64,000 nucleotides of DNA from Ferrimonas futtsuensis DSM 18154 (GTDB lineage Bacteria > Pseudomonadota > Gammaproteobacteria > Enterobacterales > Shewanellaceae), in assembly GCF_000422645.1 (NCBI RefSeq), contig NZ_KE383897.1, positions 11,753 through 75,752 on the forward strand, in the 5' to 3' direction. Under the pieces are notes generated by a model that was not told the DNA's origin, did no database searches, and saw only the letters and a program-made list of their open reading frames with translations. A program made the translations under genes and the position numbers. Shown piece after piece: positions 17,589-27,468 of the stretch. Every line of letters starts with the position of its first letter. Position 1 is the first letter of the stretch.

Positions 17589-18914
17589 CTAGAGAACCAT
17601 GGCGGCCACCCAGCCAGAGGCGAGCAGCGGCAGGTTGTAGTGCAGGAAGGTGGGGACCACAGAGTCCCAGATATGGTCGTGCTGACCGTCGGCATTAAGG
17701 CCGGCAGTGGGCCCCAGGGTGGAGTCTGAAGCCGGGGAACCTGCGTCACCCAGGGCGGCTGCGGTGCCCACCAGGGCGATGATCGCCGGGGTAGAGAAGC
17801 CAAAGCCCATAGCCAGGGGCACATAGATGGCGGCGATGATGGGAATGGTGGAGAAGGAGGAGCCAATCCCCATGGTGATGAACAGGCCTACCAGCAGCAT
17901 CAGGAAGGCGGCCAGAGCCTTGTCTGTGCCAATCATCGCCTGGATGGAGTCTACCAGGGCGGGCACTTCACCGGTGGCCTTAATCACTGCGGCAAAGCCC
18001 GCAGCGGCGATCATGATGAACCCGACGGTGGCCATCATTCTGACCCCCTGAGTAAAGAGATCCTGGCTGGAGATCCCCTTGTCCATGCCGCCGAGATTCA
18101 GGACCACAAAGCCTGCCAGGGCACCGAAGATCATGGAGTCGGTATAGAGCTGAATGCCCAAAGTGGCGGCGATGGCCACCATTACCACGGCGATACGCAG
18201 GCTGCTCAGGGGCTGGTGCTCCACATGTTCACTGCCGTCCAGCTCCTTATCCTGATAGATCCGGGGGGTGCGATAGCTGACGAACATGGCGGTCAGCAAC
18301 CCAAATACCATCCCCAGTGCCGGAATGAACATGGCGCCCATCAGTTCATCGGCCTGCATCTCCAGGCCGTTGCTGACCAGGTTGGCCATCAGGATGTCCT
18401 TGAGGAAGATGCCGCCGAAGCCCACGGGCAAAACCATGTAGGTGGTGACCAGGCCAAAGGTCAGCACACAGGCGATCAGACGGCGATCCAGGTTCAGCTT
18501 GTTGAACACGCCCAACAGAGGTGGGATCAGGATGGGAATAAAAGCGATATGAATAGGTACCGCATTTTGTGACGCCACAGACATCAGCAGGATTGCCACC
18601 AGCAGGGCGTATTTTACCCCGGTGACCGCCTGATTGTCCGGTTGGCCCCCCAATCGGCCGATGATTCCCCGGGAGAGGCTGTCGGTAATGCCGGTGTGGC
18701 TCAGGGCCACGGCGAAGGCGCCCAGCAGGGCGTAACCCAGAGCGATGGTGGCACCGCCACCCAGGCCCGTATTAAAGGCGTCAATAGTCTCTGCCAGACT
18801 CATGTTGCCAAGTAGGCCGGCAACCAGGGCGCTGACGGTGAGCGCGATGATCACGTTGACTCTGGCCAGGCTGAGCACCAGGACCAGGAGTACCGCAATG
18901 ACGACGGCGTTCAT
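17589..18914 (-). CDS. Na+/H+ antiporter family membrane protein
   Basis: 441 residues with roughly 11-12 hydrophobic segments. The opening [20 protein letters not shown] and the [19 protein letters not shown] block match the Na_H_antiport family of putative sodium/proton or amino-acid antiporters (the NhaC-like superfamily). The substrate is not determined; E. coli has no obvious counterpart. A cytoplasmic loop of about 35 residues is charged ([15 protein letters not shown]). The ribosome binding site AGGTAA is eight bases from the ATG. It is transcribed alone. Confidence 0.8.
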   Translation of the reverse strand: MNAVVIAVLLVLVLSLARVNVIIALTVSALVAGLLGNMSLAETIDAFNTGLGGGATIALGYALLGAFAVALSHTGITDSLSRGIIGRLGGQPDNQAVTGVKYALLVAILLMSVASQNAVPIHIAFIPILIPPLLGVFNKLNLDRRLIACVLTFGLVTTYMVLPVGFGGIFLKDILMANLVSNGLEMQADELMGAMFIPALGMVFGLLTAMFVSYRTPRIYQDKELDGSEHVEHQPLSSLRIAVVMVAIAATLGIQLYTDSMIFGALAGFVVLNLGGMDKGISSQDLFTQGVRMMATVGFIMIAAAGFAAVIKATGEVPALVDSIQAMIGTDKALAAFLMLLVGLFITMGIGSSFSTIPIIAAIYVPLAMGFGFSTPAIIALVGTAAALGDAGSPASDSTLGPTAGLNADGQHDHIWDSVVPTFLHYNLPLLASGWVAAMVL

Positions 18915-19047
18915 TATATTTATTACCTATGGTTGATTGCTGTTTTAAGAGGGAAACGAACCATTTTCAGGTTCACAGGGGAAGTGTCCAGATAAATATG
19001 CAGTTCGGGTGCAATTGTGTGACGGAAATCGGGCACCCGGACCGGTG

Positions 19048-20058
19048 TCAGCCGGCCCGCTTGAGAGATTGCTTGTTCTGGTACATCTGACGGTCCGCTT
19101 CGGCGATTAGCTGCTCGGCACTTTTGTCTTCGGCCGGTTCCCAAAGGGCCAGACCTATGCTGGCCACCACGTCCACCTGCTCCACACTGAGCTGATGCTG
19201 CAGTTCGTTCATCAGCCTGGAGTGGATGGCTTCGGAACAGGTGTCCTGCTGCAGAGGGCATAGCAGCACAAACTCATCTCCGCCAAGCCGGCCAACCACA
19301 TCCATGTCACGACTGATGCTGCGCAGCCTCTCGGCCACCTTAATCAACACCCTGTCCCCGAATGAGTGGCCAAAGTTGTCGTTAAAGCGTTTGAAGTTAT
19401 TGATGTCAATAAAGTAGAGCGCCAATGGAGCGCCGGTGCGGTGCGCGGCAGCCATCAATTGGTCCAGGCGGGCACAGAACTGATGGCGGTTGGCGACGCC
19501 GGTGAGGGAGTCGTGGGTGGCCGCATAATAGAGCTCCTTCTCCACCTCATCTTTCTCTATGGCGACGGCGGCCACCGAGCTCATCAGCGACATGAACTCC
19601 TGGTCAAACTCGCTGGGCAGGGCGGGTGTATCCAGATAGAGGGCGAAGGTGCCCAGCAGGTTGCCCCGGCTGGAGACCACAGGCAGCGACCAGCAGGCAC
19701 GAATGCCTGCCATCTTCGCCAGAGGCAGGAACGCTTCCCAGTTGGGGTCGTCGTAGATATCCGGGGTGAACACCTCTTGCTTGAAGAAGGCGGCTTTGCC
19801 ACAGGACCCCACAGTGGGACCGACGGCGACGCCATCGATGGCGTTGTTGTATTCCTTGGGCAGACTGGGCGCACTCAGAGTGCTGAGGGTTTGGCTGTCC
19901 GAATCGTAGGAGAGTACCGACACCCGCACTTCAGGCGTGATCTCCTCTGCCAATCCGATCAGACTGTCCAGGGTCTGCTTGACGCCGCAACCCAGTGCCA
20001 GCTGTCGCAAAGCCTGGTTCAGCCCCTGGTGAGCCTTTAAAAGTAGTTGGGCACTCAT
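19048..20058 (-). CDS. GAF-GGDEF diguanylate cyclase
   Basis: 336 residues from ATG 20058. An N-terminal GAF domain (about 15-170; GVAVGPTVGSCGKAAF is typical) senses an unknown signal. The GGDEF domain begins with THDSLTGVANR and has an intact GGDEF at 259-263. The inhibitory site RxxD is present (R250-D253), exactly five residues before GGDEF, so product feedback is expected. It makes cyclic di-GMP from GTP. There are no membrane segments. Confidence 0.9.
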   Translation of the reverse strand: MSAQLLLKAHQGLNQALRQLALGCGVKQTLDSLIGLAEEITPEVRVSVLSYDSDSQTLSTLSAPSLPKEYNNAIDGVAVGPTVGSCGKAAFFKQEVFTPDIYDDPNWEAFLPLAKMAGIRACWSLPVVSSRGNLLGTFALYLDTPALPSEFDQEFMSLMSSVAAVAIEKDEVEKELYYAATHDSLTGVANRHQFCARLDQLMAAAHRTGAPLALYFIDINNFKRFNDNFGHSFGDRVLIKVAERLRSISRDMDVVGRLGGDEFVLLCPLQQDTCSEAIHSRLMNELQHQLSVEQVDVVASIGLALWEPAEDKSAEQLIAEADRQMYQNKQSLKRAG

Positions 20059-20216
20059 AGGCAATCGATGTTGCTCTTTTGATAATTATGAGCGCATTGT
20101 ATCGAAAAATTGTCAAAATTGTTACGGGTGGCAAAAATTTGACGCCGGCTGGTGCTCAGATGGATTGGAAATGGTAGAAGGCGGGAGCAGGGGCGCAATA
20201 TACGCCCCTGATTTAA

Positions 20217-20897
20217 TTACTCTTCTTTGTCAGACTCTTTGGGTTCGCCACTTTTGATGTTCTCCTCGGGCACCTGCCATCCACCCAGGGACTTCCACTT
20301 GTTGACGATGTGACAGAACAACTCGGCGGTACGCTCGGTGTCGTACAGGGCGGAGTGAGCCTGCTTATTGTCAAACTCGACGCCGGCGGTGCGGCACGCC
20401 TTGGCCAGTACCGTCTGACCCAGGGCCAGGCCGGAAAGCGTGGCGGTGTCGAAGGTGGCGAAGGGGTGGAAGGGCACCCGCTTGATCTTGGCCCGTTCGA
20501 TGGCGGCATTGAGGAAGCCGTGATCAAACGCAGCGTTGTGGGCTACGACGATAGAGCGGTGACACCCCGCGGCCTTCTGGGCTTTACGAATTGCCTTGAA
20601 GATCTCCTGCAATGCTTCCTTTTCGGAAACGGCCCCGCGAAGCGGGTTGTGGGGATCGATGCCATTGAACTCCAGGGCAGCCGGCTCCAGATTGGCGCCT
20701 TCGAAGGGCTCAATATGGAAGTGCAGGGTCTGGGCAGGCTTCAGCCAGCCATCGCTGTCCATTTCAAGGGTGACGGCGGCGATCTCCAGCACAGCGTCGG
20801 TGGCGGCATTGAAGCCGGCGGTTTCGATGTCGATCACCACGGGAAAATAGCCGCGGAAGCGGTTAACAAGCAGATTTTCTGGTTTAATAGGGGTCAT
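20217..20897 (-). CDS. rnt: Ribonuclease T
   Basis: 226 residues. DEDDh exonuclease motifs are in place: [24 protein letters not shown] and [14 protein letters not shown]. It trims 3' ends of tRNA and other stable RNAs and acts as a dimer; family length is about 215-225. The C-terminal tail is acidic. It is divergent from motY, the arrangement also found in vibrios. Confidence 0.95.
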   Translation of the reverse strand: MTPIKPENLLVNRFRGYFPVVIDIETAGFNAATDAVLEIAAVTLEMDSDGWLKPAQTLHFHIEPFEGANLEPAALEFNGIDPHNPLRGAVSEKEALQEIFKAIRKAQKAAGCHRSIVVAHNAAFDHGFLNAAIERAKIKRVPFHPFATFDTATLSGLALGQTVLAKACRTAGVEFDNKQAHSALYDTERTAELFCHIVNKWKSLGGWQVPEENIKSGEPKESDKEE

Positions 20898-21041
20898 GCC
20901 GCCAGCTTTGTTTCTCTTGGGGGGCGCAATTATCGCAAAGCCCCGGGATAATGCAAAAAAATTGGTTGGCGAAGATTTAATCTAAAGCTTTCTGCCGCGA
21001 CGCCGATACAGGCGGTAACAGACAACCTCAGGGTAGCCTAA

Positions 21042-21908
21042 ATGCGATTGAGATATGGTGCAGTGATTGTGAGTGCGATGCTCTCCTGTTCCGCCTATGG
21101 CGGTGTCAGGAACTATGTGGCATCCATCGATCAGTCGCATTGGAACCTGGAGACGGCCAATCCGCTTCAGTGTACCCTGACCCATACCATTCCCCATTAT
21201 GGTACCGCCGTGTTTAACAGCAGGGCGGGGCGCTCCACCGATCTCAACTTTATCCTTGAGATGCGGCGAAAGCCTGAGCGAGCCACCCGAGCCAGTTTGC
21301 GCTCGGTTGCCCCCTCCTGGCGACCTGGGGTGCCAGCCCGCGCCATTGTGGATGTGACCTATCAGGCTCAGTTCGATGCCGAGGTGCCCAAGCACGCTGC
21401 CTGGGTGATGCTCACCGAGCTGGAGCAGGGGATGCAGCCCACTTTTTACTACCAGGACTGGTACAATCCGGTGAATCAGGTGGCGGTGGGTCTGAGCTCG
21501 GCCAATTTTCAGAACAGCTATTTTCAGTTTGTTGCCTGCATCGACAGTCTGCTGCCCTACAGCTTCGAAGATATCGCCTATACGGTGCTGAACTTCAGGG
21601 ACAAGAACGGAGACCTGACCACCGAGTCCCGCCGTAAGCTGGAGCGCATCCGGGAGTACCTCTCCTATGATCCCACCCTGGAACTGGTGCTGATCGATTC
21701 CTATACCGACAGCTTCGGCTCCGAGGCATCCAACCTCAAGCTCAGTCATGAGCAGGCGGATAAGCTGAAGCAGTTCTTTGTGGAAGCCGGCATCGAAGCC
21801 AACCGCATCGTCAGCCAGGGTCACGGTGAGAAGCGCCATATCGCCAGCAACACCAGTAACCGGGGACGGGCTCAGAACCGCCGGGTGGTGATTCGCATGG
21901 AGCGTTAG
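21042..21908 (+). CDS. motY: Sodium-type flagellar motor protein MotY
   Basis: 288 residues. A signal peptide of about 20 residues is followed by the MotY-specific N-terminal domain (YVASIDQSHWNLE, PHYGTAVFNSRAG) that binds the motor basal body. The C-terminal OmpA-like domain carries IDSYTDSFG and SQGHGEKRHIASN.SNRGRAQNRRV for peptidoglycan binding. MotY forms the T ring that anchors PomA/PomB stators, so the organism probably has a Na+-driven polar flagellum. A terminator follows. Confidence 0.93.
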   Translation: MRLRYGAVIVSAMLSCSAYGGVRNYVASIDQSHWNLETANPLQCTLTHTIPHYGTAVFNSRAGRSTDLNFILEMRRKPERATRASLRSVAPSWRPGVPARAIVDVTYQAQFDAEVPKHAAWVMLTELEQGMQPTFYYQDWYNPVNQVAVGLSSANFQNSYFQFVACIDSLLPYSFEDIAYTVLNFRDKNGDLTTESRRKLERIREYLSYDPTLELVLIDSYTDSFGSEASNLKLSHEQADKLKQFFVEAGIEANRIVSQGHGEKRHIASNTSNRGRAQNRRVVIRMER

Positions 21909-21924
21909 CGACTTGCGTGTGAAG

Positions 21925-21953
21925 AAAAAAAGGGCCTGATGGCCCTTTTTTTG
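21925..21953 (+). terminator. Terminator after motY
   Basis: AAAAAAGGGCC / GGCCCTTTTTT around TGAT. Confidence 0.85.
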
Positions 21954-21982
21954 TTGGTGTTTTTTTGGGCTTTATGGAGAGA

Positions 21983-22009
21983 AAAACCCCGGCGAAGTGC
22001 CGGGGTTTT
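21983..22009 (-). terminator. Terminator after fadE
   Basis: AAAACCCCGGC / GCCGGGGTTTT around GAAGT. It lies just past the fadE stop; the minus strand gives TTTT after the stem. Confidence 0.75.
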
Positions 22010-22029
22010 GGTTCAGGCGGCCTGGGGAC

Positions 22030-24480
22030 TTAGGCGGCCTGTACGGGCTTGGTGGGTTCCGCTTCTACCGGGTTGGCCTTGAGCTCTTCGGGATCGAAGT
22101 CATCCACGTTGATGGTTTCGAGGCGACCGGTTTCGGCGTCGCGAAGCAGCTGAGCCTCATCGGCGGTCAGCACACCCAGCTCCAGTCCCTTGTCGGCCAC
22201 TTCATGCAGTTTCCAGAAGGGCAGCTTGGTGCCGGCGGCTTTGCACACCTTGTCGAACAGAGGCTCGGCGGCCAGGATGTTGCGCAGAGTCTGCTCCTGG
22301 CGGCCCACAGGGTTGTTTTCATGGGCTTCCAGCCACTGGCCGGCAATCAGGCGATCGCGGGCGGCGCAGGGGGTTTGCAGAATCTTGGCCACTTGATGAT
22401 CCAGCTTGTCGGAGGTGCGCTTCATGGGCAGACCCAGAGGGAACATCAGGAACTTCAGCAGGCCGCCGAAGGCGGGGAAGTTATCCAGCAGTTCCACCAG
22501 TGAGGTCTGCAGCTTGAACAGGCTGTCTTCAACGGCCCACTGCATCAGTGGGATGTCGTCGGTCTGACGGCCGTCATCCTGATAACGCTTGAGGGTAGCG
22601 GAGGTCAGGTAGAGCTGACTCAGCAGGTCGCCCAGGCGAGCAGAGGTGCGCTCTTTACGCTTGAGGCTGCCACCCAGCATCGCCATGGCCAGATCAGAGA
22701 GCAGGGCCAGGTTGGCGCTGAAGCGGTTCATGTGTTGGTAGTAGCGCTTGGTGACATCAGAGTAGGGAGCACTGCTGAATCGGGCGCTGGTCAGGCCGAA
22801 CCAGATGCTGCGCACCAAGTTGCTGAACACGAAGCCCACATGGCCCCAAACGGCGTTGTCGAAGCTCTCCAGGCTGCGGTCAGCATCCTTATCGAAAGCC
22901 GCGTCCATCTCCTTAAGTACATAAGGGTGACAGCGGATGGCGCCCTGACCATAAATCACCAGTGAGCGGGTCAGAATGTTGGCACCCTCTACGGTGATGG
23001 CGATGGGAGCGCCTTGATAGCCGCGGCCCAGGTAGTTGTTGGGGCCCAGGCACACGCCCTTACCGCCGTGGATATCCATGGCGTCGATGACACATCTCTG
23101 CATGCGGTCGGTCAGGTGCATCTTCACGATGGCGGAGATCACCGAAGGCTTCTCGCCCAGACCCAGGGCAGTGGTGGTCATGGCGTTCACCGCTTCCATC
23201 AGGTAGGCATTACCGCCGATGCGCGCCATCGGCTCCTCAATCCCTTCCATCTTACCGATGGGGGTCTTGAACTGGCGACGGATGCGCGAGTAGGAGCCTG
23301 TGGCTGCCGCAGCGGTCTTGATGCCACCGGCGGAGTTGGAAGGCAGGGTGATGCCACGGCCGACGGAGAGACACTCAACCAGCATGCGCCAGCCTTTGCC
23401 GGCCATTTCGGGGCCGCCGATGATGAAGTCCAGAGGCACGAACACGTCGTTACCCTGGGTCGGACCGTTCTGGAACATGGTGTTGAGCGGGAAGTGGCGG
23501 CGGCCGATGATCACACCGTCGATGTTGGTGGGGACCAGGGCGCAGGTGATGCCAATCTCCTCCTCATCGCCGATCAGGCCATCAGGATCACGCAGTTTGA
23601 AGGCCAGGCCCAGCACGGTGGCCACAGGGGCCAGGGTGATGTAGCGCTTGTTCCAGGTCAGGCGCATACCCAGCACCTCTTTGCCTTCCCACTCGCCTTT
23701 GCAGACGATGCCGTAATCTGGGATGGCACCGGCATCAGAGCCGGCCTCAGGGCTGGTCAGGGCGAAACAGGGCACCTCTTTGCCAACCGCCAGGCGGGGC
23801 AGGTAGTGGTCCTTCTGCTCTTCGGTGCCATAGTGTTGCAGCAGCTCACCTGGGCCCAGGGAGTTGGGTACGCCCACGGTGGAGGCCAGTACAGAATCTA
23901 CGCCGGCCAGCTTCTGCAGAATCTGGGACTGGGCGTAGGGACTGAACTCCAGACCGCCATACTTCTTTTTGATGATCATGGCGAAGAACTTGTTGTCCTT
24001 CAGGTATTGCCAAACTTCTGGGGTCAGGTCGGCGTCCTGGTGAGACACGCGGAAGGCGTTCACCATGCGGGACACCTCTTCTACCGGGCCATCCAGGAAA
24101 GCTTGTTCCTCGGCACTCAGGCGAGGCATGGGCAATTGATGCATCTTCTTCCAGTCAGGTGCTCCGGAGAACAGGTCCGCGTCCCACCAGGTGGTGCCCG
24201 CTTCGATGGCATCCTTTTCGGTCTGGGACATCTCGGGCATCACGGAACGGAACGCCTTCAAAGCGGGCTTGGTCAGCAAGCTCTTACGCAGGGAGGCGAC
24301 GTTGAACGGGATGGCGATGATGGCGAAGAGGATCCAGGCCAGGGTGCCCACGATGCCAAGGCCGCTGCCAATGGCCAGGGCCGCGGCGGCCACCAGGGTA
24401 AACAGGGTCAGTGAGGCGCGCTTGTAGATCAGGCCTCCTAACACCAGGATAGAGGCAATGCTCCAAATTAGGGTAGTCAC
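22030..24480 (-). CDS. fadE: Acyl-CoA dehydrogenase FadE
   Basis: 816 residues, close to the 814 of E. coli FadE. Two N-terminal membrane helices (about 4-60) precede the dehydrogenase core, with [16 protein letters not shown] and [25 protein letters not shown] characteristic of the FadE type. It catalyses the first step of beta-oxidation at the inner membrane with FAD. It starts at GTG with AAGGAG upstream. A FadR-like operator (24551-24565) lies about 70 bp before the start, so repression by FadR is likely. It is divergent from yafJ. Confidence 0.95.
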   Translation of the reverse strand: MTTLIWSIASILVLGGLIYKRASLTLFTLVAAAALAIGSGLGIVGTLAWILFAIIAIPFNVASLRKSLLTKPALKAFRSVMPEMSQTEKDAIEAGTTWWDADLFSGAPDWKKMHQLPMPRLSAEEQAFLDGPVEEVSRMVNAFRVSHQDADLTPEVWQYLKDNKFFAMIIKKKYGGLEFSPYAQSQILQKLAGVDSVLASTVGVPNSLGPGELLQHYGTEEQKDHYLPRLAVGKEVPCFALTSPEAGSDAGAIPDYGIVCKGEWEGKEVLGMRLTWNKRYITLAPVATVLGLAFKLRDPDGLIGDEEEIGITCALVPTNIDGVIIGRRHFPLNTMFQNGPTQGNDVFVPLDFIIGGPEMAGKGWRMLVECLSVGRGITLPSNSAGGIKTAAAATGSYSRIRRQFKTPIGKMEGIEEPMARIGGNAYLMEAVNAMTTTALGLGEKPSVISAIVKMHLTDRMQRCVIDAMDIHGGKGVCLGPNNYLGRGYQGAPIAITVEGANILTRSLVIYGQGAIRCHPYVLKEMDAAFDKDADRSLESFDNAVWGHVGFVFSNLVRSIWFGLTSARFSSAPYSDVTKRYYQHMNRFSANLALLSDLAMAMLGGSLKRKERTSARLGDLLSQLYLTSATLKRYQDDGRQTDDIPLMQWAVEDSLFKLQTSLVELLDNFPAFGGLLKFLMFPLGLPMKRTSDKLDHQVAKILQTPCAARDRLIAGQWLEAHENNPVGRQEQTLRNILAAEPLFDKVCKAAGTKLPFWKLHEVADKGLELGVLTADEAQLLRDAETGRLETINVDDFDPEELKANPVEAEPTKPVQAA

Positions 24481-24550
24481 GTTATTTCTCCTTGTGTCAC
24501 CTGCCGGGGTACGGACTACCGACAGGTTTGCTCTCTGTCACAGTATATGG

Positions 24551-24565
24551 TCTGGTCGGACCTCT
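24551..24565. promoter_or_regulatory. FadR operator candidate upstream of fadE
   Basis: TCTGGTCGGACCTCT matches the FadR core CTGGTCNGACCAG with CTGGTCGGACC intact and the last two positions changed. It lies 71-85 bp upstream of the fadE start codon, where a repressor site would be expected. fadR is present at 10130. Confidence 0.65.
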
Positions 24566-24750
24566 GTCACATAAAAACTAAACGCATGTTTGAACTTCTT
24601 CAAGATCTAATTGCGATTATTTGCGGCAAGGTATAGGGAAAAGAACAGGCTCAGGTGGTGAGCCTTTGAGCAAACGCCGGCCGGGCGGGGTGCGCGAACG
24701 TTAAAATCTGGTTATTCTTCGTTGTAATAGAGAATGATACGGGTAAAGCC

Positions 24751-25533
24751 ATGTGTGAATTGCTGGCGATGAGCGCCAATGTACCCACGGACATCGTCTT
24801 CAGCTTTACCGGACTGGTGGAGCGGGGCGGTGTCACTGGTCCCCACACCGACGGATGGGGCATCACCTTCTATGAGGGGATGGGCAACCGCACCTTCCGC
24901 GATTGTCAGCCCAGCTGTCAGTCTGAGGTGGCCAGCCTGATCAAGGAGTACCCCATCAAGAGCAAGGCGGTGATCAGTCATATCCGCCAGGCGAACCGCG
25001 GTCGGGTGTCACTGGAGAATACCCACCCATTCTGCCGGGAGCTGTGGGGGCGTTACTGGACCTTTGCCCACAACGGCCAGCTCAGTGGTTACACCGATAA
25101 GATGAAACCCAAACGGTTTCAGCCCGTGGGCAACACCGACAGTGAGCTGGCCTTCTGTTACCTGATGGACAAGCTGGCGGAGCGTTTCCCGGAAAAGCCC
25201 AAGGATATGCGGCAGGCATTTCGTTTTATGGCCCAGGAGGCGGCCAAGCTGAGGGAACTGGGGGTGTTCAATATGTTGATCACCGATGGCCGTTATCTGC
25301 TGGCCCTGTGCAGCAACAACCTGTGCTGGATCACCCGGCGGGCGCCCTTTGGTGAAGCCAAGCTGATCGATACCGACATGGTGATCGACTTTAAGCAGGA
25401 AACCACCGAGAAGGACATAGTGACGGTGATCGCCACCCGGCCCCTGACTCACAATGAGCAGTGGCACACCATGGAGGGGGGTGAGTGGCAGCTGTTTAAG
25501 GATGGTTTGCCTGTAGCATCGGGTCGTCCTTGA
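24751..25533 (+). CDS. yafJ: Class II glutamine amidotransferase YafJ
   Basis: 260 residues. The second residue is Cys (MCELLAMS), the expected N-terminal nucleophile after Met removal; RQANRGRVSLENTHPF and TFAHNGQL are amidotransferase motifs. The Gn-AT-II domain would release ammonia from glutamine. The YafJ family lacks a known synthetase partner and its product is not defined. In E. coli yafJ also lies next to fadE. Its last 38 bases overlap the 3' end of the convergent DUF3108 gene. Confidence 0.88.
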   Translation: MCELLAMSANVPTDIVFSFTGLVERGGVTGPHTDGWGITFYEGMGNRTFRDCQPSCQSEVASLIKEYPIKSKAVISHIRQANRGRVSLENTHPFCRELWGRYWTFAHNGQLSGYTDKMKPKRFQPVGNTDSELAFCYLMDKLAERFPEKPKDMRQAFRFMAQEAAKLRELGVFNMLITDGRYLLALCSNNLCWITRRAPFGEAKLIDTDMVIDFKQETTEKDIVTVIATRPLTHNEQWHTMEGGEWQLFKDGLPVASGRP

Positions 25534-26221
25534 ACTCCAGGGCGGTGAGTTTCAGCTCCGCCTGCACATCTCCATCCTTATACTGAATCAGGCGCGCCAT
25601 CACCAGGTGGTGCGCCTTGGCCAGCCACAGGTAGGTCTGGCGGCTGCTGCCTTCCCCCCGATCCCGCTCCAGCTTGATGGTTTCCAGGGTGCCGAAGGGC
25701 AGGATCAGGGTCTCCTCTCCCAGCACCTTATAGCGGTACTCCTTCTCTATGGCTTTATAGATGATGGGATAGGCCATCTCGGTCTTCCCGGCGGCCACAT
25801 CCAGCCTCAACTGCTGCTGATAGCTCAGGGGGTCAAACTTGGGCTCGCTCCAGGGCAGCGTCGCTTTCTCATCCCGGTACTGGGCCTGGATGGGGCCCTT
25901 ATCCGGATTGAAGCGGATCCAGGACTTGAAGTCCGGTCCGGTGCCGGAGCGCTTCATCCGGTACAGGGTCGGGCGCACCAACTCTGACACCATCCTGAAT
26001 TCGCTGGTTTCGGTGCGGGTATCGGAGAGAAACAGCAGGCCCACCTTACTCTGGTAACCCAGGCGATATTGGCCATCGGTCAACTGCTCCAACTGGTAAT
26101 AGCCCTCGCCCAGTTCGGAGTCGCCGCGCCACACCTGATAGTCCGCCCGATAGGGCAGCAGGGGATTGGCCTGAACAGCCAGCGCCTGCAGCAGCAGGAA
26201 GAGGGGGACTAGGGCTCGCAT
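25496..26221 (-). CDS. DUF3108 domain periplasmic protein
   Basis: 241 residues from ATG 26221 with AAGGAG upstream. A signal peptide of about 18 residues ends VQANP. The body is beta-rich with YRADYQVWRGDSELGEGYYQLEQ repeated-strand character, followed by LPFGTLETIKLERDR and HHLVMARLIQYKDGD, as in DUF3108 (outer-membrane-associated, LolB/LptA-like folds have been suggested). The function is unknown. Its 3' end overlaps yafJ in the opposite direction by 38 bp. Confidence 0.75.
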   Translation of the reverse strand: MRALVPLFLLLQALAVQANPLLPYRADYQVWRGDSELGEGYYQLEQLTDGQYRLGYQSKVGLLFLSDTRTETSEFRMVSELVRPTLYRMKRSGTGPDFKSWIRFNPDKGPIQAQYRDEKATLPWSEPKFDPLSYQQQLRLDVAAGKTEMAYPIIYKAIEKEYRYKVLGEETLILPFGTLETIKLERDRGEGSSRQTYLWLAKAHHLVMARLIQYKDGDVQAELKLTALEFKDDPMLQANHP

Positions 26222-26278
26222 GGGCACTCCTTATTGGCTCAGTCAGGTTGTGTTGGCGGCTGGTACTAAACGCATTAT

Positions 26279-26632
26279 TTAAAAGGGTAGTTGCCAAAGC
26301 AGTTCGGCGAGATCCGGTTGCCACTGGTAGCGATTCATATTGATGCGGCTGCCGTTGACCTCGACCCCCTCCTCCCGCAGACGGTACTGCTGTTCCCGAT
26401 ATCCAGGGGAGTCCTTGGGCAGGGAGATCTTGCCTCCGGCGCCCAGGACCCGGTACCAGGGCAGAGCCATCTCCCTGGGAGCGGTGCGCATCGCCCGGCC
26501 CGCCAGTCGGGCCCGGCCGGGCAGCCCCGCCAGATCCGCCAGTTGACCATAGCTGACCACCTTGCCTGCGGGGATCATCAGGCACACCTGCCAGATCCTC
26601 TGCTCACCGGTCAGGGGCTTGGGTTCACTCAT
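26279..26632 (-). CDS. Alkyltransferase-like protein (MGMT family, no active Cys)
   Basis: 117 residues, the size of ATL/YbaZ proteins. The MGMT DNA-binding fold is seen in VVSYGQLADLAGLPGRARLAGRAM. Where alkyltransferases have PCHRV with the acceptor cysteine, this protein has PWYRVLGAGGKISLP. It therefore cannot transfer the alkyl group, but is expected to bind O6-alkylguanine and flag it for nucleotide excision repair. It is divergent from the imuA SOS cassette. Confidence 0.88.
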   Translation of the reverse strand: MSEPKPLTGEQRIWQVCLMIPAGKVVSYGQLADLAGLPGRARLAGRAMRTAPREMALPWYRVLGAGGKISLPKDSPGYREQQYRLREEGVEVNGSRINMNRYQWQPDLAELLWQLPF

Positions 26633-26766
26633 CTGTCTGCATCCTTCGACGTTGGGGAGAGTCAGTGGCCCAGTTTACTGAATTCATAGACGCTTTTCTT
26701 TAAGAGTGCCTGACGGGGCTGCGGGTTCCCCAAGGATCCCTTGGATCTGAGCCCAAGATGGTTATA

Positions 26767-26782
26767 CTGTATATGCGTACAG
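26767..26782. promoter_or_regulatory. LexA (SOS) box of the imuA operon
   Basis: CTGTATATGCGTACAG fits the gammaproteobacterial LexA consensus CTG-N10-CAG, with nearly symmetric flanks (TA/TA). It is 21 bp before the imuA start. It supports DNA-damage induction of imuA-imuB-dnaE2. Confidence 0.9.
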
Positions 26783-26802
26783 TATTTTGTTTGGTGCTGA
26801 AA

Positions 26803-27468
26803 ATGTTGAAACCCGTTGACTCCCTGCTTAAGCGTGATGACCTGTGGCTGGCCAGCCAGTGGCAGCAGGACAGCTGTGGCATCGCCACAGGTTTTCCCGG
26901 CCTGGAACACCGCCTGGCTCGCCAGGGCTGGCCGGACAGAGGCGTGGTGGAGGTGCTGGTGGCTCATCCCGGCAGTGGTGAGGCCCTGCTGCTGCAGAGT
27001 CTGGTGACTCCGGCGGAGGATCAGTGGTTGCTGATGATCTGCCCGCCCTTTGTGCCTTATGCGCCGGCCTGGAGCCGGGAGCTGGATCTCTCCCGCCTGC
27101 TGTGTCTGACCGACCTGGACCGTAAGGAGCAGCTGTGGGCCGCAGAGCAGGCCCTGGCCAGCGGCAGCTGTCAGCGGGTACTGCTGTGGCTCGATGCCTT
27201 GTCGGTGAGTGAGTCACGGCGGCTGCAACTGGCGGCGGAAAAGGGGGAGAGTGTGGCCCTGGTATTTTTGCCATTGGTGCTGGAGCAGGAGAGTCACCCG
27301 GTCAGTTTGCGTCTTCAGTTGTCGGTGGCCTCTGGGGGGCACAGCCTGCAGATCCTCAAGCAGCGCGGGGGCTGGCCTCAATCCCCTCAGCCTGTGACTC
27401 TGGCCCCCTCAGGTTGGGGGCCACTCCCCGGTAAGGGGAGGGCGACTCTGGTGCAGGGACCCTGGTAA
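26803..27468 (+). CDS. imuA: Translesion synthesis accessory protein ImuA (SulA-like)
   Basis: 221 residues from ATG 26803; earlier in-frame starts would lie within or before the LexA box. The PGLEHRLARQGWPDRGVVEVLV start and the central LLMICPPFVPYAPAW block are those of the ImuA/SulA-like family with a RecA-related fold. ImuA helps the ImuB-DnaE2 mutasome. Its stop codon overlaps the imuB start as TAATG, so translation is coupled. The C-terminal part is basic and Pro/Gly-rich. Confidence 0.88.
   Translation: MLKPVDSLLKRDDLWLASQWQQDSCGIATGFPGLEHRLARQGWPDRGVVEVLVAHPGSGEALLLQSLVTPAEDQWLLMICPPFVPYAPAWSRELDLSRLLCLTDLDRKEQLWAAEQALASGSCQRVLLWLDALSVSESRRLQLAAEKGESVALVFLPLVLEQESHPVSLRLQLSVASGGHSLQILKQRGGWPQSPQPVTLAPSGWGPLPGKGRATLVQGPW

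Noticed and set aside
23014-24414. 466-codon open frame opposite fadE
   Set aside because: Shadow of fadE, with unusual His/Gly/Gln-rich composition and no recognisable domain.
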